Shown here one piece after another: positions 19,528-27,454 of a stretch of 64,000 bases of DNA. The translations under genes and the position numbers were made by a program. Every line of letters begins with the position of its first letter. Position 1 is the first letter of the stretch. The stretch is from Holophagales bacterium (GTDB lineage: Bacteria; Acidobacteriota; Thermoanaerobaculia; UBA5066), in the NCBI GenBank assembly GCA_016714815.1, contig JADKBZ010000033.1, positions 1 to 64,000 on the forward strand. The letters run 5' to 3'. The notes under the pieces are model-generated. The model did not search any database and was not told the DNA's origin. It was given only the letters and a program-made list of their open reading frames with translations.

Positions 19528-20187
19528 ATGAAGAAGACGCTCCTCGTCGCGATTGCGACCCTCCTCGTGTCCGGCATGGCGCTCGGCCAGGGGGCGCCCG
19601 TCACCGGAACGGCGGCGGTCACCCTCACCGGCCCGGCGACGGTTCAGTCCGGCCTCCCCTTCACGGTCGACGTGAACGTCAACCTCACCGGCGTGACCGG
19701 CACCTGCGGCGGCAGCGTTCCGGCCGTTCTCGGCGGCTACGTCGTCCCGGTCGGCTTCCCGATCGGCCGGGCCACCTTCACCTCCTCGGCAGGCTGCACG
19801 TCGGCGGAGTTCGGCGCCCCCCTCGACACGACCCCGGTCGCCGCCGCCAACGCCTCGGGTATCGTCGCCATCACCGATTCCCACGCCAACTCGTCGGCTC
19901 CCACCGGGTCCGTCTGCGTCGCGCAGCTCACCTTCACGGCCAGCGGCCCCGGCGTGCTCGTCCTGACCCCGAATCCGGCGGGCGCGGCGCAGCCTCTCCA
20001 GCTCTCGTCGGCATTTCAGGCTGGCTGCCCGACGACGAGCCCGACGACGATCCCGTTCACCGTGGCCCCCTTCACGATCAACGTGACCGAGGGGAACATC
20101 CCGACCCTGAGCTTCGGTTCGCTCCTCGCCCTGACGGCAGCCCTGGCGGCCGCCGGTCTCTGGGCGATCGGCCGAGGGCGCTTCTAG
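19528..20187 (+). CDS. Cohesin-like protein with IPTL-CTERM sorting signal
   Basis: A 219-residue protein with signal peptide MKKTLLVAIATLLVSGMALG, a cohesin-like beta-rich body (PFTVDVNVNLTGVTG, GGYVVPVGFPIGRATF, CVAQLTFTASGPGVLVL), and a C-terminal IPTL-CTERM signal: IPTLSFGSLLALTAAL, a hydrophobic helix, then GRGRF. IPTL-CTERM tails are thought to be sorted to the outer surface by a dedicated membrane system. Four or more cysteines may form disulfides. The ATG at 19528 has GAGAGG six bases before it; a GTG overlaps the previous stop. A hairpin terminator follows at 20205. It is the likely anchoring subunit of the cluster, by inference. Confidence 0.72.
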   Translation: MKKTLLVAIATLLVSGMALGQGAPVTGTAAVTLTGPATVQSGLPFTVDVNVNLTGVTGTCGGSVPAVLGGYVVPVGFPIGRATFTSSAGCTSAEFGAPLDTTPVAAANASGIVAITDSHANSSAPTGSVCVAQLTFTASGPGVLVLTPNPAGAAQPLQLSSAFQAGCPTTSPTTIPFTVAPFTINVTEGNIPTLSFGSLLALTAALAAAGLWAIGRGRF

Positions 20188-20204
20188 GCCTTTCCGTTTC
20201 GCTT

Positions 20205-20236
20205 GCCGGGCGGGTTGGGCTCACCACCCGCCCGGC
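20205..20236 (+). terminator. Hairpin ending the protease/cohesin-like operon
   Basis: Perfect 11-base inverted repeat: GCCGGGCGGGT (20205-20215), ten-base loop, ACCCGCCCGGC (20226-20236), starting 17 bases after the stop codon. There is no long T run, but the stem is very strong. Confidence 0.7.
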
Positions 20237-20330
20237 GTGCCCGTCCTTCCCCCGGGACTATTCGAGCCCTCTCGCGCCCCAGCGGGCCCGGGAGGGCTTT
20301 CGTACTTTCCAGCCAGCCGGCCTCCGGCGT

Positions 20331-20336
20331 CATAAT
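20331..20336 (+). promoter_or_regulatory. Candidate -10 box of the 378-residue secreted protein gene
   Basis: CATAAT matches the sigma-70 -10 consensus in five of six positions, in the gap after the terminator hairpin. It would give a leader of about 45 bases. No clear -35 is seen. Confidence 0.4.
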
Positions 20337-20387
20337 CGTGCGTGAGGCACGGGTCCGAACGGTCACTTCGGACCGGAAGGTGATTGC

Positions 20388-21524
20388 ATGAGACACCGCG
20401 AGACGCTCCTCATCCTCCTCGTCACCCTCGCCCTCGTCGTACCGGGAGCGTCGCCGGCCGCCGCTCAGCAGCTGCCGTCCGCCACGATCACGACGGCACC
20501 GTCGGCCCCGGCCCCCGGCGATCCGGTCGTCCTCAAGCTGTCGGGTCAGTGGCCCGACAGCTGCGTTCCCGACGCCTCCCGCGCGCGGCTCACGCGCGCG
20601 GGCCAGTACCTTCAGGTGAACCTCGGCTACTCCGGAATCGTCGGCCCCTGCCTCTCCGTGATCCGGCCCTGGAGCCTCGAGATCGCCGCAGGCCCCCTGC
20701 CTGGCGGCACCTACAAGGTCGCGGTCACCTTCACCTACTCCCTGATGCCCGCCCGGACCATCGGCACCGCGGAGTTCGAGGTGAAGGAGCCGCAGGCGAC
20801 GATCTTCTGGGTTCCCGGCTTCTCGGCGACCGGCGCGGCCGGATCGCTCGCCAGCACCCTTTCGGCCTACAACAATTCCGGTCAGACCGCGGTCGTCACA
20901 CCGGTCGGCGCCTGGGATGCCCTCGGCGAGCGGACGATCTCGCCCGAGCCGGTCTCCCTCGCCGCGGGCGCGGGAGCCACGTTCGACACGCGCTCGCTTC
21001 GGCCAGGCCAGACCGTTCAGATGCTCGCCTTCAGCGCCGCAACCCGGATGCCCCTGCGCGCCACCCTCGAGCGCCTCGAATCGGTGCCGGAAGGCCTTCC
21101 CAAGCCCCCGATGGCCCTCGGCCGGGTCGAGCTCCCGGTTTTCAAGGAGCTCGTTCCGGCCGGGATGACGGCGGTCGCCGGAGACATCTCCTTCTCGGCC
21201 GAGGAATGCGCGAGCGAGGCCCCGGCGCGCCGCCGGATCAACCTGACCGTCTTCAACTCGGGCGACAGCGCCGCATCCTTCGTCGTCGGCACGCCAAACG
21301 GCCCGGGGCTTCTCCCCTACCCGATGACGTTCCAGGTGCCCGGCAGGTCCCTGGTGCAGTTCAACGACCTCCCGTCGAAGGGCCTTCCGGTCTGCTCCCC
21401 GGGCGGGGCGTTCGTCTCGGTCACGGCGGACCAGCCGTTCCTCGCCTACGTCTCCACGTCCCGCCCGGAGACGGTCCCCGGGGTCCTCCCCTACGAGATC
21501 TTCCCCGCGAGCCTCGGCCGCTGA
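20388..21524 (+). CDS. Secreted protein of unknown function
   Basis: A 378-residue protein with a clear signal peptide (LLILLVTLALVVPGASPAAA, residues about 7-26). I do not recognise the family. The mature chain is beta-rich and reads like two or three immunoglobulin-like or jelly-roll domains: a first with ATITTAPSAPAPGDPVVLKL, a second opening ATIFWVPGFSATGAAGS, and a third around INLTVFNSGDSAASFVV. Four or five cysteines are spread through it. A good AAGGTGA ribosome site precedes the ATG. It is separated from the dockerin cluster by a strong hairpin and has its own promoter candidate, so co-function is only suggested by proximity. Confidence 0.7.
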   Translation: MRHRETLLILLVTLALVVPGASPAAAQQLPSATITTAPSAPAPGDPVVLKLSGQWPDSCVPDASRARLTRAGQYLQVNLGYSGIVGPCLSVIRPWSLEIAAGPLPGGTYKVAVTFTYSLMPARTIGTAEFEVKEPQATIFWVPGFSATGAAGSLASTLSAYNNSGQTAVVTPVGAWDALGERTISPEPVSLAAGAGATFDTRSLRPGQTVQMLAFSAATRMPLRATLERLESVPEGLPKPPMALGRVELPVFKELVPAGMTAVAGDISFSAEECASEAPARRRINLTVFNSGDSAASFVVGTPNGPGLLPYPMTFQVPGRSLVQFNDLPSKGLPVCSPGGAFVSVTADQPFLAYVSTSRPETVPGVLPYEIFPASLGR

Positions 21525-21546
21525 CCGCGGATTTCCCCGCAGCCCC

Positions 21547-21578
21547 CCGGGCCGGCGTCTTCACAAGCGCCGGCCCGG
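21547..21578. terminator. Bidirectional hairpin between the secreted protein gene and radA
   Basis: CCGGGCCGGCG (21547-21557), ten-base loop, CGCCGGCCCGG (21568-21578): a perfect 11-base stem between convergent genes. Its right half overlaps the last codons of radA. Confidence 0.65.
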
Positions 21579-22961
21579 CTCCATCGGCCGAACGGGCGCC
21601 GCGGTCCTCGCGAGAAGCTCCTCGACGCTCGAGACGGGCGTCACCGCCAGATCCGGGAACTCCGCCGCCTCCGTCGCATTCCCGGACGGCAGGAACGCCT
21701 CGGTGAAGCCGAGACTGACCGCCTCCTTGAGCCGCAGCGCCGCGTCGGTGACGGCGCGGACCTCTCCGAGCAGCCCCACCTCGCCGAAGGTCACGGCCCC
21801 CTTCGGCAGCGCCAGCTCCCGGGCGCTCCCGGCCACGGCGGCCAGGACCGCGAGATCCGCCGCCGGTTCTTCGCTCTCCGCGCCCCCCGCGATGTTCAGG
21901 AAGACGTCGTGGCCCGAGAGCGCGAGGCCGCCGTGCCTCTCGAGAACCGCGAGAAGAAGCGCCAGGCGGGTCCCGTCGAAGCCGATCGCCGTCCGTCGCG
22001 GCGTTCCGTACTTCACCGGCACGGTCAGCGCCTGGACCTCCAGGAGGAGAGGACGCGTCCCCTCGACGGCCGCCAGGATCGCCGAGCCGGGGCGTCCGCC
22101 CGTCCGCCCGCCGAGATAGAGGGCCGAAGGGTTCGTCACTTCGACCAGGCCCGTGCCGGTCATCTCGAAGACTCCGAGTTCGTGGACAGGGCCGAAACGG
22201 TTCTTCAGGGCCCGGAGGACGCGATGCGCCTGGAACCGCTCCCCCTCGAACGAGAGGACGGCGTCGACGAGGTGCTCGAGCGTCTTCGGCCCGGCGAGCG
22301 TCCCGTCCTTCGTCACGTGCCCGACGAGGATCACCGGCGTCCCGCCGGTCTTGGCGTGGACCGAAAGCCGCGCCGCCGCGTCCCGCACCTGCGAGACCGA
22401 GCCGGGCGTCGAGGGAAGGTCCGGCGAGGCGACCGTCTGGATCGAATCGACGACGAGAGCCGTCCAGGGCCGCTCGGCGGCGGCTTCGAGGATCCTGTCG
22501 ACCGACGTCTCGGCGAGGAGGTGAAGCCCGTCGACGACCGCCCCGAGCCGGTCGGCCCGAAGCCTTACCTGCCGCGCAGACTCCTCTGCCGAGACGTAGA
22601 GGACCTGGCCCGCGTGCGCGACGAGCCTCGCGGCCACCTGCAGGAGGAGAGTCGACTTGCCGATGCCGGGCTCGCCGCCGAGGAGGACGACGGAGCCCGG
22701 GACGAGCCCTCCGCCGAGGACCCGGTCGACGTCGGCGAGCCCCGTCAGGAGGCGCGGGGAGTCCGTCGCGTCGACGTCCTGCATCCGGAGGATCGGCGAG
22801 CGCGTCGTCGCCGCCGCGCGCTCCCCTGGGCGCGCGGGCCGCTCGGGCTCACCCTCGACGAAGGTGTTCCAGCCGCCGCACTCCGGGCAGCGCCCGAGCC
22901 AGCGCGGGCTCTGGGCATCGCAGGCCGTGCAGGTGAAGACGCGCCCCGGCCGCCTCGCCAT
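21561..22961 (-). CDS. radA: DNA repair protein RadA
   Basis: RadA is a RecA-like ATPase that drives branch migration in recombination. The N-terminal zinc ribbon is intact (CTACDAQSPRWLGRCPECGG), followed by Walker A GGEPGIGKSTLL, the RadA-specific KNRFG motif (LRALKNRFGPVHELGVF) and a Lon-like C-terminal domain ending near the stop. ATG at 22961 gives 466 residues, a normal length, and overlaps the mlaD stop (TGATG). No functional tie to the lipid transport genes upstream is known. Confidence 0.96.
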   Translation of the reverse strand: MARRPGRVFTCTACDAQSPRWLGRCPECGGWNTFVEGEPERPARPGERAAATTRSPILRMQDVDATDSPRLLTGLADVDRVLGGGLVPGSVVLLGGEPGIGKSTLLLQVAARLVAHAGQVLYVSAEESARQVRLRADRLGAVVDGLHLLAETSVDRILEAAAERPWTALVVDSIQTVASPDLPSTPGSVSQVRDAAARLSVHAKTGGTPVILVGHVTKDGTLAGPKTLEHLVDAVLSFEGERFQAHRVLRALKNRFGPVHELGVFEMTGTGLVEVTNPSALYLGGRTGGRPGSAILAAVEGTRPLLLEVQALTVPVKYGTPRRTAIGFDGTRLALLLAVLERHGGLALSGHDVFLNIAGGAESEEPAADLAVLAAVAGSARELALPKGAVTFGEVGLLGEVRAVTDAALRLKEAVSLGFTEAFLPSGNATEAAEFPDLAVTPVSSVEELLARTAAPVRPMEPGRRL

Positions 22962-24400
22962 CAGAAGGCGCTGAGGGCGGCCGGCAGGAGCGTCTTGATG
23001 TCCTCGTCCTTCCAGCGTATCCCGGCGCCGAAGAAGAACGAGCGTCCCGCGGGGTTGATGACGTCGGTCACTCCGCCCCGGAGAAAGACCGCGCCGCGCG
23101 ACTGCCACTGCCCGAAGAGCTTCACCTGCGCGTTGCCGCTGGTCCGGCCGAAATCCCACGCCTCGGCGGAGAGCTGTAGCTGGTCCTTCAGGAGGTGCTG
23201 GTCGATGGCGACCCCCCCTCGCGACTCGATCAGGCCGGCTCGGAGCGTCGTGTCCTTGATCCGGCGGCCGAGCTGCGCCGAGAGGGCGAACGCGTCCTCG
23301 GTCCGCGTCACCTTCGTCGAGACGACGGTCGGCGGCCCGCCGTCGATGCTCGTCTCGTAGCGGTACGTCTCGTCGAAGCGCCGTCCGTTCGTCAGTCCGA
23401 TCGCCTCGAAGCGGTAGAACCTCCCTTCGCGCGGCATCACGTCGACCCGGAAGGCGCCCCTGTACGCTTCGGTCCGCGTCGCGTACTCCCCGTAGAAGCC
23501 GAGGTCGAGCTCGATCCGGTTGATCCGCGTGAGCGTCGTCCGGAGCTCCTCGACGCCGTTCTTCACCGACGTGAGCGCCTCGTTGAGGTTCTTGTGCGTG
23601 TCGTCGTCGTTCACCAGCTTGCCGATCGTCCCCTCGCCGGCGTCGATCTTCCCGGTGATCGAATTGAGGTTTTCGGCCGAGGTCTTCAGCTTCCCCGAGA
23701 GCACCTCGATGTTGGCGACCGAGCCCTTCACACCCGAGCGGTTCTCGTCGAGGATCCGGTCGAGGCGGGCGAGCGTCTCGCGGATCGACGAGGAGAACTC
23801 CCTGAGGTTCGCCATCGTCACGTTCACGTTCTGCCGGTTCGACTCGACCAGGTTCCTGAGCTGGTCGGCGAGCGCGCCGACGTTGTCGACGATCCGGTTG
23901 ATCTTCGCCTCCCCCGCCTCGCCTCCCAGCGAGCCCGAGAGCGCGCCCGTCAGCTCCTTCACGTCCTTGCCGATGTCGCTGGCGAGCTTCGTCAGCTCGT
24001 CGAACTCGACGGAAGAACGGCCGGGGAGGCGCGCTCCGTCCGCGAGCCGGGGCCTGGCCGGATCCCCCGCGTAGAGATCGACGTACTTGTCGCCGAGCAT
24101 TCCGAGGTTCTTCACCTGGCCCCAGGCCCCGTCGCGCAGCTCGACGTCGCCGTCGAAGACGAGCCGCGCCACGGCAGTTCCGTCCGGGAGGAGCCGGATG
24201 CCGTCGACCTTCCCGACCCTCACACCGGCGATCCGCACCGCCGACTTGTCGTCGAGCCCGGCGACGTCCTTGAATGTGACCTCCGCCGAGGCCGCGCGCG
24301 CCTTGCCGAGAAACGGAAGGTCCTCGATCTTCAGGACGAGCACCCCCAGCGCGAGGAGAACCGCCAGGGTGAAGAGGCCGATCTTGGCCGTCGAGTTCAT
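22961..24400 (-). CDS. mlaD: MlaD-like MCE protein with C-terminal barrel-like region
   Basis: The membrane-anchored, lipid-binding subunit of an Mla/MCE transporter. One N-terminal transmembrane helix (residues about 5-23) precedes a single MCE domain (about 35-115; VRIAGVRVGKVDGIRLLPDG, NLGMLGDKYVDLYAGDP). A helical region with heptad-like spacing runs to about 290 (NRIVDNVGALADQLRNLV). The last 190 residues alternate hydrophobic and polar residues in short strands ending GAGIRWKDEDIK, as in outer-membrane strands. At 479 residues it is far longer than E. coli MlaD (183). ATG overlaps the mlaF stop (ATGA). Confidence 0.9.
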   Translation of the reverse strand: MNSTAKIGLFTLAVLLALGVLVLKIEDLPFLGKARAASAEVTFKDVAGLDDKSAVRIAGVRVGKVDGIRLLPDGTAVARLVFDGDVELRDGAWGQVKNLGMLGDKYVDLYAGDPARPRLADGARLPGRSSVEFDELTKLASDIGKDVKELTGALSGSLGGEAGEAKINRIVDNVGALADQLRNLVESNRQNVNVTMANLREFSSSIRETLARLDRILDENRSGVKGSVANIEVLSGKLKTSAENLNSITGKIDAGEGTIGKLVNDDDTHKNLNEALTSVKNGVEELRTTLTRINRIELDLGFYGEYATRTEAYRGAFRVDVMPREGRFYRFEAIGLTNGRRFDETYRYETSIDGGPPTVVSTKVTRTEDAFALSAQLGRRIKDTTLRAGLIESRGGVAIDQHLLKDQLQLSAEAWDFGRTSGNAQVKLFGQWQSRGAVFLRGGVTDVINPAGRSFFFGAGIRWKDEDIKTLLPAALSAF

Positions 24401-25206
24401 ACAGCTGCCTCCGCGGGAAGCCCGGACTCCGCGTCCTCGCTCCCGTCACCCTGGACGAACGCCCTCACCCCCGGGTCGCTCGAGGCCTCGAACTCCCGCG
24501 GAGGGAGGTCGACGAGGATCTTTCCGCGGTCGAGAAGCGCCACGCGCTCCGCGACCTCGAACGCGACCTTCAGGTCGTGGGTGATCGTCACCATCGTGGG
24601 GTTCATCCGGTCTCTCAGATCGATCATCACGCGGGCGAGGACGTCCGTCGTGATCGGGTCGAGCCCGGTCGTCGGCTCGTCGAAGAGGAGCACCTCCGGC
24701 TTCAACGCGATGGCCCGCGCGAATCCGACGCGCCGCCGCATGCCGCCCGAGAGCTCCGACGGGCGCTTCCCCTCGATCCCGTGGAGCTTCACGAGGGAGA
24801 GACACTCGGCCACGCGCGCCCGCACCTCGCCCGGCGTCATCTGCGTGTGCCGCTTCAGCGGAAACGCGATGTTCTCGCCGACGCTCATCGAGTCGAAGAG
24901 AGCCCCTTCCTGAAACGACATCCCGAAGCGGCGGCGGATCTCGTCGCGGCGGGAACGGGACGCCCCCCACAGGTCCTCGCCCTCGACCTCCACCGTCCCG
25001 GCGTCGGGCGTCAGGAGCCCGATCATGTGCTTGAGCAGGACGCTCTTCCCCGTCCCCGACTTGCCGAGGATGACGATGGACTGCCCCTTGGCGATCGTCA
25101 GGTCGAGCCCGTCGAGGACGACCTTCGCGCCGAAGCGCTTCGAGAGGCCCGTCAACCGGATCTCGGGAGAGACGCCCGGATCCCGGAGCGGCGCCAGGGC
25201 GCTCAG
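24397..25206 (-). CDS. mlaF: MlaF-like ABC transporter ATPase, start uncertain
   Basis: The ATPase that powers MlaE-mediated phospholipid transport. Walker A GKSGTGKSVLLKHMIGLL, signature ELSGGMRRRVGFARAIA, Walker B LLFDEPTTGLD and the following H-loop ITHDL are present. The conserved N-terminus EIRLTGLSKRFGAKVVLDGL has no ATG or GTG close above it. In frame there is a CTG overlapping the mlaE stop (CTGA, 25204-25206), a TTG inside RLTGL, or an ATG at 25329 that would overlap mlaE by over 120 bases. I give the CTG as the likeliest coupled start. Coordinates of the start are therefore tentative. Confidence 0.85.
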   Translation of the reverse strand: MSALAPLRDPGVSPEIRLTGLSKRFGAKVVLDGLDLTIAKGQSIVILGKSGTGKSVLLKHMIGLLTPDAGTVEVEGEDLWGASRSRRDEIRRRFGMSFQEGALFDSMSVGENIAFPLKRHTQMTPGEVRARVAECLSLVKLHGIEGKRPSELSGGMRRRVGFARAIALKPEVLLFDEPTTGLDPITTDVLARVMIDLRDRMNPTMVTITHDLKVAFEVAERVALLDRGKILVDLPPREFEASSDPGVRAFVQGDGSEDAESGLPAEAAV

Positions 25207-25970
25207 AAGAGCACCTTCGTCAGAAAGAAGTCGGAGACGAGGATGGCGAGCGAACCGAGGACGACGGCCGCCGTCGTCGCTCGGCCCACCCCTTCCGCTC
25301 CGCCCGTCGTGTCGAAGCCCTGCTGGCATCCGATCAGCGTCAGGAGGAAGCCGAAGACGCCCGCCTTGATGAGCCCCGACCAGAGGTCGTTCAGCGAGAG
25401 GAACTGGAACGTGTTCTGGACGTAGACGACCGGGTTCGCTCCGAGAAGGCGCACCGCGACGAGGTAGCCGCCGGTGATCCCGAGGGCGTTCGCGAGGACG
25501 ACGAGCATCGGGAGGACGATGATCCCCGCGAGGATCCTCGGAACGAAGAGGTACTGGACCGGGTCGGTCGCAAGCGAGACGAGAGCGTCGATCTGCTCCG
25601 TCACGCGCATCGAGCCGATCTCGGCGGCCATCGCGCTCCCCGACCTCCCGGTGACCATGAGGCCCGTCAGGACGGGCGCCAGCTCGCGGAGCATAGAGAG
25701 GGCGACGACGGAGCCGACCCAGGCCTCCGCGTGAAAGCGCTTGAACCCGACGTAGGTCTGGAGGGCCAGAACCGCCCCGGTGAAGACGGCCGTCAGGAGG
25801 ACGACCGGAAGGCCGTCGAAGCCGACCCGGACGACCTGGGTGGCGAGGGCACGGCCGTCGAAGGGCTTCCGGAAGAGGCCCCGCACCGTGAGCCCGAGGA
25901 GCGAGATGCAGCGGCCGTGGAACTCGAGGGCGTCGAGGGCGAGCCTCCCGACGGTTTCAAGGAGGCCCAT
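25203..25970 (-). CDS. mlaE: MlaE-like ABC permease
   Basis: Integral membrane permease of the MCE/Mla lipid transport system, 255 residues with about five hydrophobic helices and the family core LMVTGRSGSAMAAEIGSMRVTEQIDAL followed by PRILAGIIVLPMLVV. It heads the mlaE-mlaF-mlaD-radA run, all four joined by overlapping codons. TATCAT on the minus strand at 26038-26033 is a possible -10 for the group. An MlaA/MlaC partner is not in the window. Confidence 0.95.
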   Translation of the reverse strand: MGLLETVGRLALDALEFHGRCISLLGLTVRGLFRKPFDGRALATQVVRVGFDGLPVVLLTAVFTGAVLALQTYVGFKRFHAEAWVGSVVALSMLRELAPVLTGLMVTGRSGSAMAAEIGSMRVTEQIDALVSLATDPVQYLFVPRILAGIIVLPMLVVLANALGITGGYLVAVRLLGANPVVYVQNTFQFLSLNDLWSGLIKAGVFGFLLTLIGCQQGFDTTGGAEGVGRATTAAVVLGSLAILVSDFFLTKVLF

Positions 25971-26032
25971 CGGGCCTCCTGCCGGGGGGATACTCGGGGC
26001 TCGTTCGGGTCAAGAGGGGCGCTCTCGGGCCG

Positions 26033-26038
26033 ATGATA
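26033..26038 (-). promoter_or_regulatory. Candidate -10 box of the mla operon
   Basis: TATCAT on the minus strand, 62 bases above the mlaE start and just below the dnaB stop. No clear -35 is visible. Confidence 0.3.
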
Positions 26039-26057
26039 CCCGGCGCGACAGGCCCGC

Positions 26058-27416
26058 TCACCCTCCGCCGCCCTCGGGCACCTGCGCGAGGTCGGAGAAG
26101 CGGGTCGTCTCGCCGGACCATCCGACGGTGAAACTTCCCGTGGGGCCGTTCCGCTGCTTGGCGATGATGACCTCGCAGACGTTCTTGTCCGCCGTGTCCT
26201 TGTCGTAGTACTCGGGCCGGGAGAGGAAGACGACGAGGTCGGCGTCCTGCTCGATGGCGCCCGACTCGCGCAGGTCCGAGAGCTGCGGCTCCTTCTCCGC
26301 TCCGCGCTGCTCCGTGCGGCGCGAAAGCTGGGCGAGGGCGACGACGGGGACGTCGAGCTCCTTGGCGAGGGCCTTCAGCCCGCGGGAGTAGGCGCCGACC
26401 TCCTGGGTCCGGTTCTCGTACTTCTGCCGCGAGCCCATGATCTGGAGGTAGTCGACGAAGATCGCGTCGAGCCCCTTCTGCGCCTGCTTGAGCTGGAGCG
26501 CCCGCGCCCTCATCTCCAGGAGGGAGATCGACGGCTGGTCGTCGATGAAGAACCTCGCGTCGCGCATCTGCTGCGTCGTGTAGAAGAGGAACTTCTTCTC
26601 CTCCTTCGACAGACGCCCCTCGCGGAGCCGCTGCAGGTTCACGCGCGCCTCGGCGCACTGGATGCGGAACCCGAGCTGGGGCGCGCTCATCTCGAGGGAG
26701 AAGAAGGCGACGCAGTAGCCGTTGTGGATCGTCAGGTGCGAGGCGATGTTGAGGGCGAAGGCCGTCTTCCCCATGCCGGGCCGGGCGGCCAGGACGATGA
26801 GGTCGGTCTTCTGCAGGCCCTGCGTCAGGGCGTTGAACCGCGAGAAGCCCGTCGGCAGGCCCGTCAGCATCGAGCCGCGGGCCTGGATCTTCTGGATCTC
26901 CTCCTCGTTCTTCTCCGCGATGTGGGAGAGACGCACGAACCCGCCCCGGAGGCTCCCCTTGGCGATGTCGACGAGCTCCTGCTGGGCGACCTCGAGAACC
27001 GCCTGCGCGTCGGGGGCGTCGACCGCGGCGCGCGCCGCGCGGCGCGACTGGAGGATCAGCTGCCGGCGGAGCGCGGCCTCTCGTACGAGCCGGGCGTAGC
27101 TGTCGACGCTCTCGACGTCGGGAACGTTGTCGAGAAGGCTCGCGAGGTAGGCCGAGCCGCCCGCCCGGGCGAGCCGCCCGTTCCGCTCGAGCTCGGACTC
27201 GACCATCACGAGGTCGACCGCTTCCTTCCTGTCGGAGAGGGCGAGGCACGCCTCGTAGACGAGGCGGTGTGCCTCGGAGGCGAAGTCCTCCGGGACGACG
27301 TGCTCCATCACCCGCGTGAGGAGTCCGCCGTCGATCAGGAGCGCTCCGAGGAGGCTCCGTTCCACCTCCGGACGCGACGGGAGGGACTCGGGTTCGGCGG
27401 GGACGACGGGAGCCAT
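26058..27416 (-). CDS. dnaB: Replicative DNA helicase DnaB
   Basis: Hexameric helicase that unwinds DNA ahead of the replication fork. The N-terminal primase-interaction domain spans about 15-115; the RecA-like domain has Walker A RPGMGKT at 212-218, SLEMS, IFVDYLQIM, and the DLRESGAIEQDADLV arginine-finger/H4 region. No intein is present. The length of 452 is normal. The start has no ribosome site but TAGAAC nine bases upstream, so it may use a short or absent leader. Confidence 0.97.
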   Translation of the reverse strand: MAPVVPAEPESLPSRPEVERSLLGALLIDGGLLTRVMEHVVPEDFASEAHRLVYEACLALSDRKEAVDLVMVESELERNGRLARAGGSAYLASLLDNVPDVESVDSYARLVREAALRRQLILQSRRAARAAVDAPDAQAVLEVAQQELVDIAKGSLRGGFVRLSHIAEKNEEEIQKIQARGSMLTGLPTGFSRFNALTQGLQKTDLIVLAARPGMGKTAFALNIASHLTIHNGYCVAFFSLEMSAPQLGFRIQCAEARVNLQRLREGRLSKEEKKFLFYTTQQMRDARFFIDDQPSISLLEMRARALQLKQAQKGLDAIFVDYLQIMGSRQKYENRTQEVGAYSRGLKALAKELDVPVVALAQLSRRTEQRGAEKEPQLSDLRESGAIEQDADLVVFLSRPEYYDKDTADKNVCEVIIAKQRNGPTGSFTVGWSGETTRFSDLAQVPEGGGG

Positions 27417-27454
27417 GGGCCGCCTGTTCTACACCAATCCCGTCCCGGACGGGA

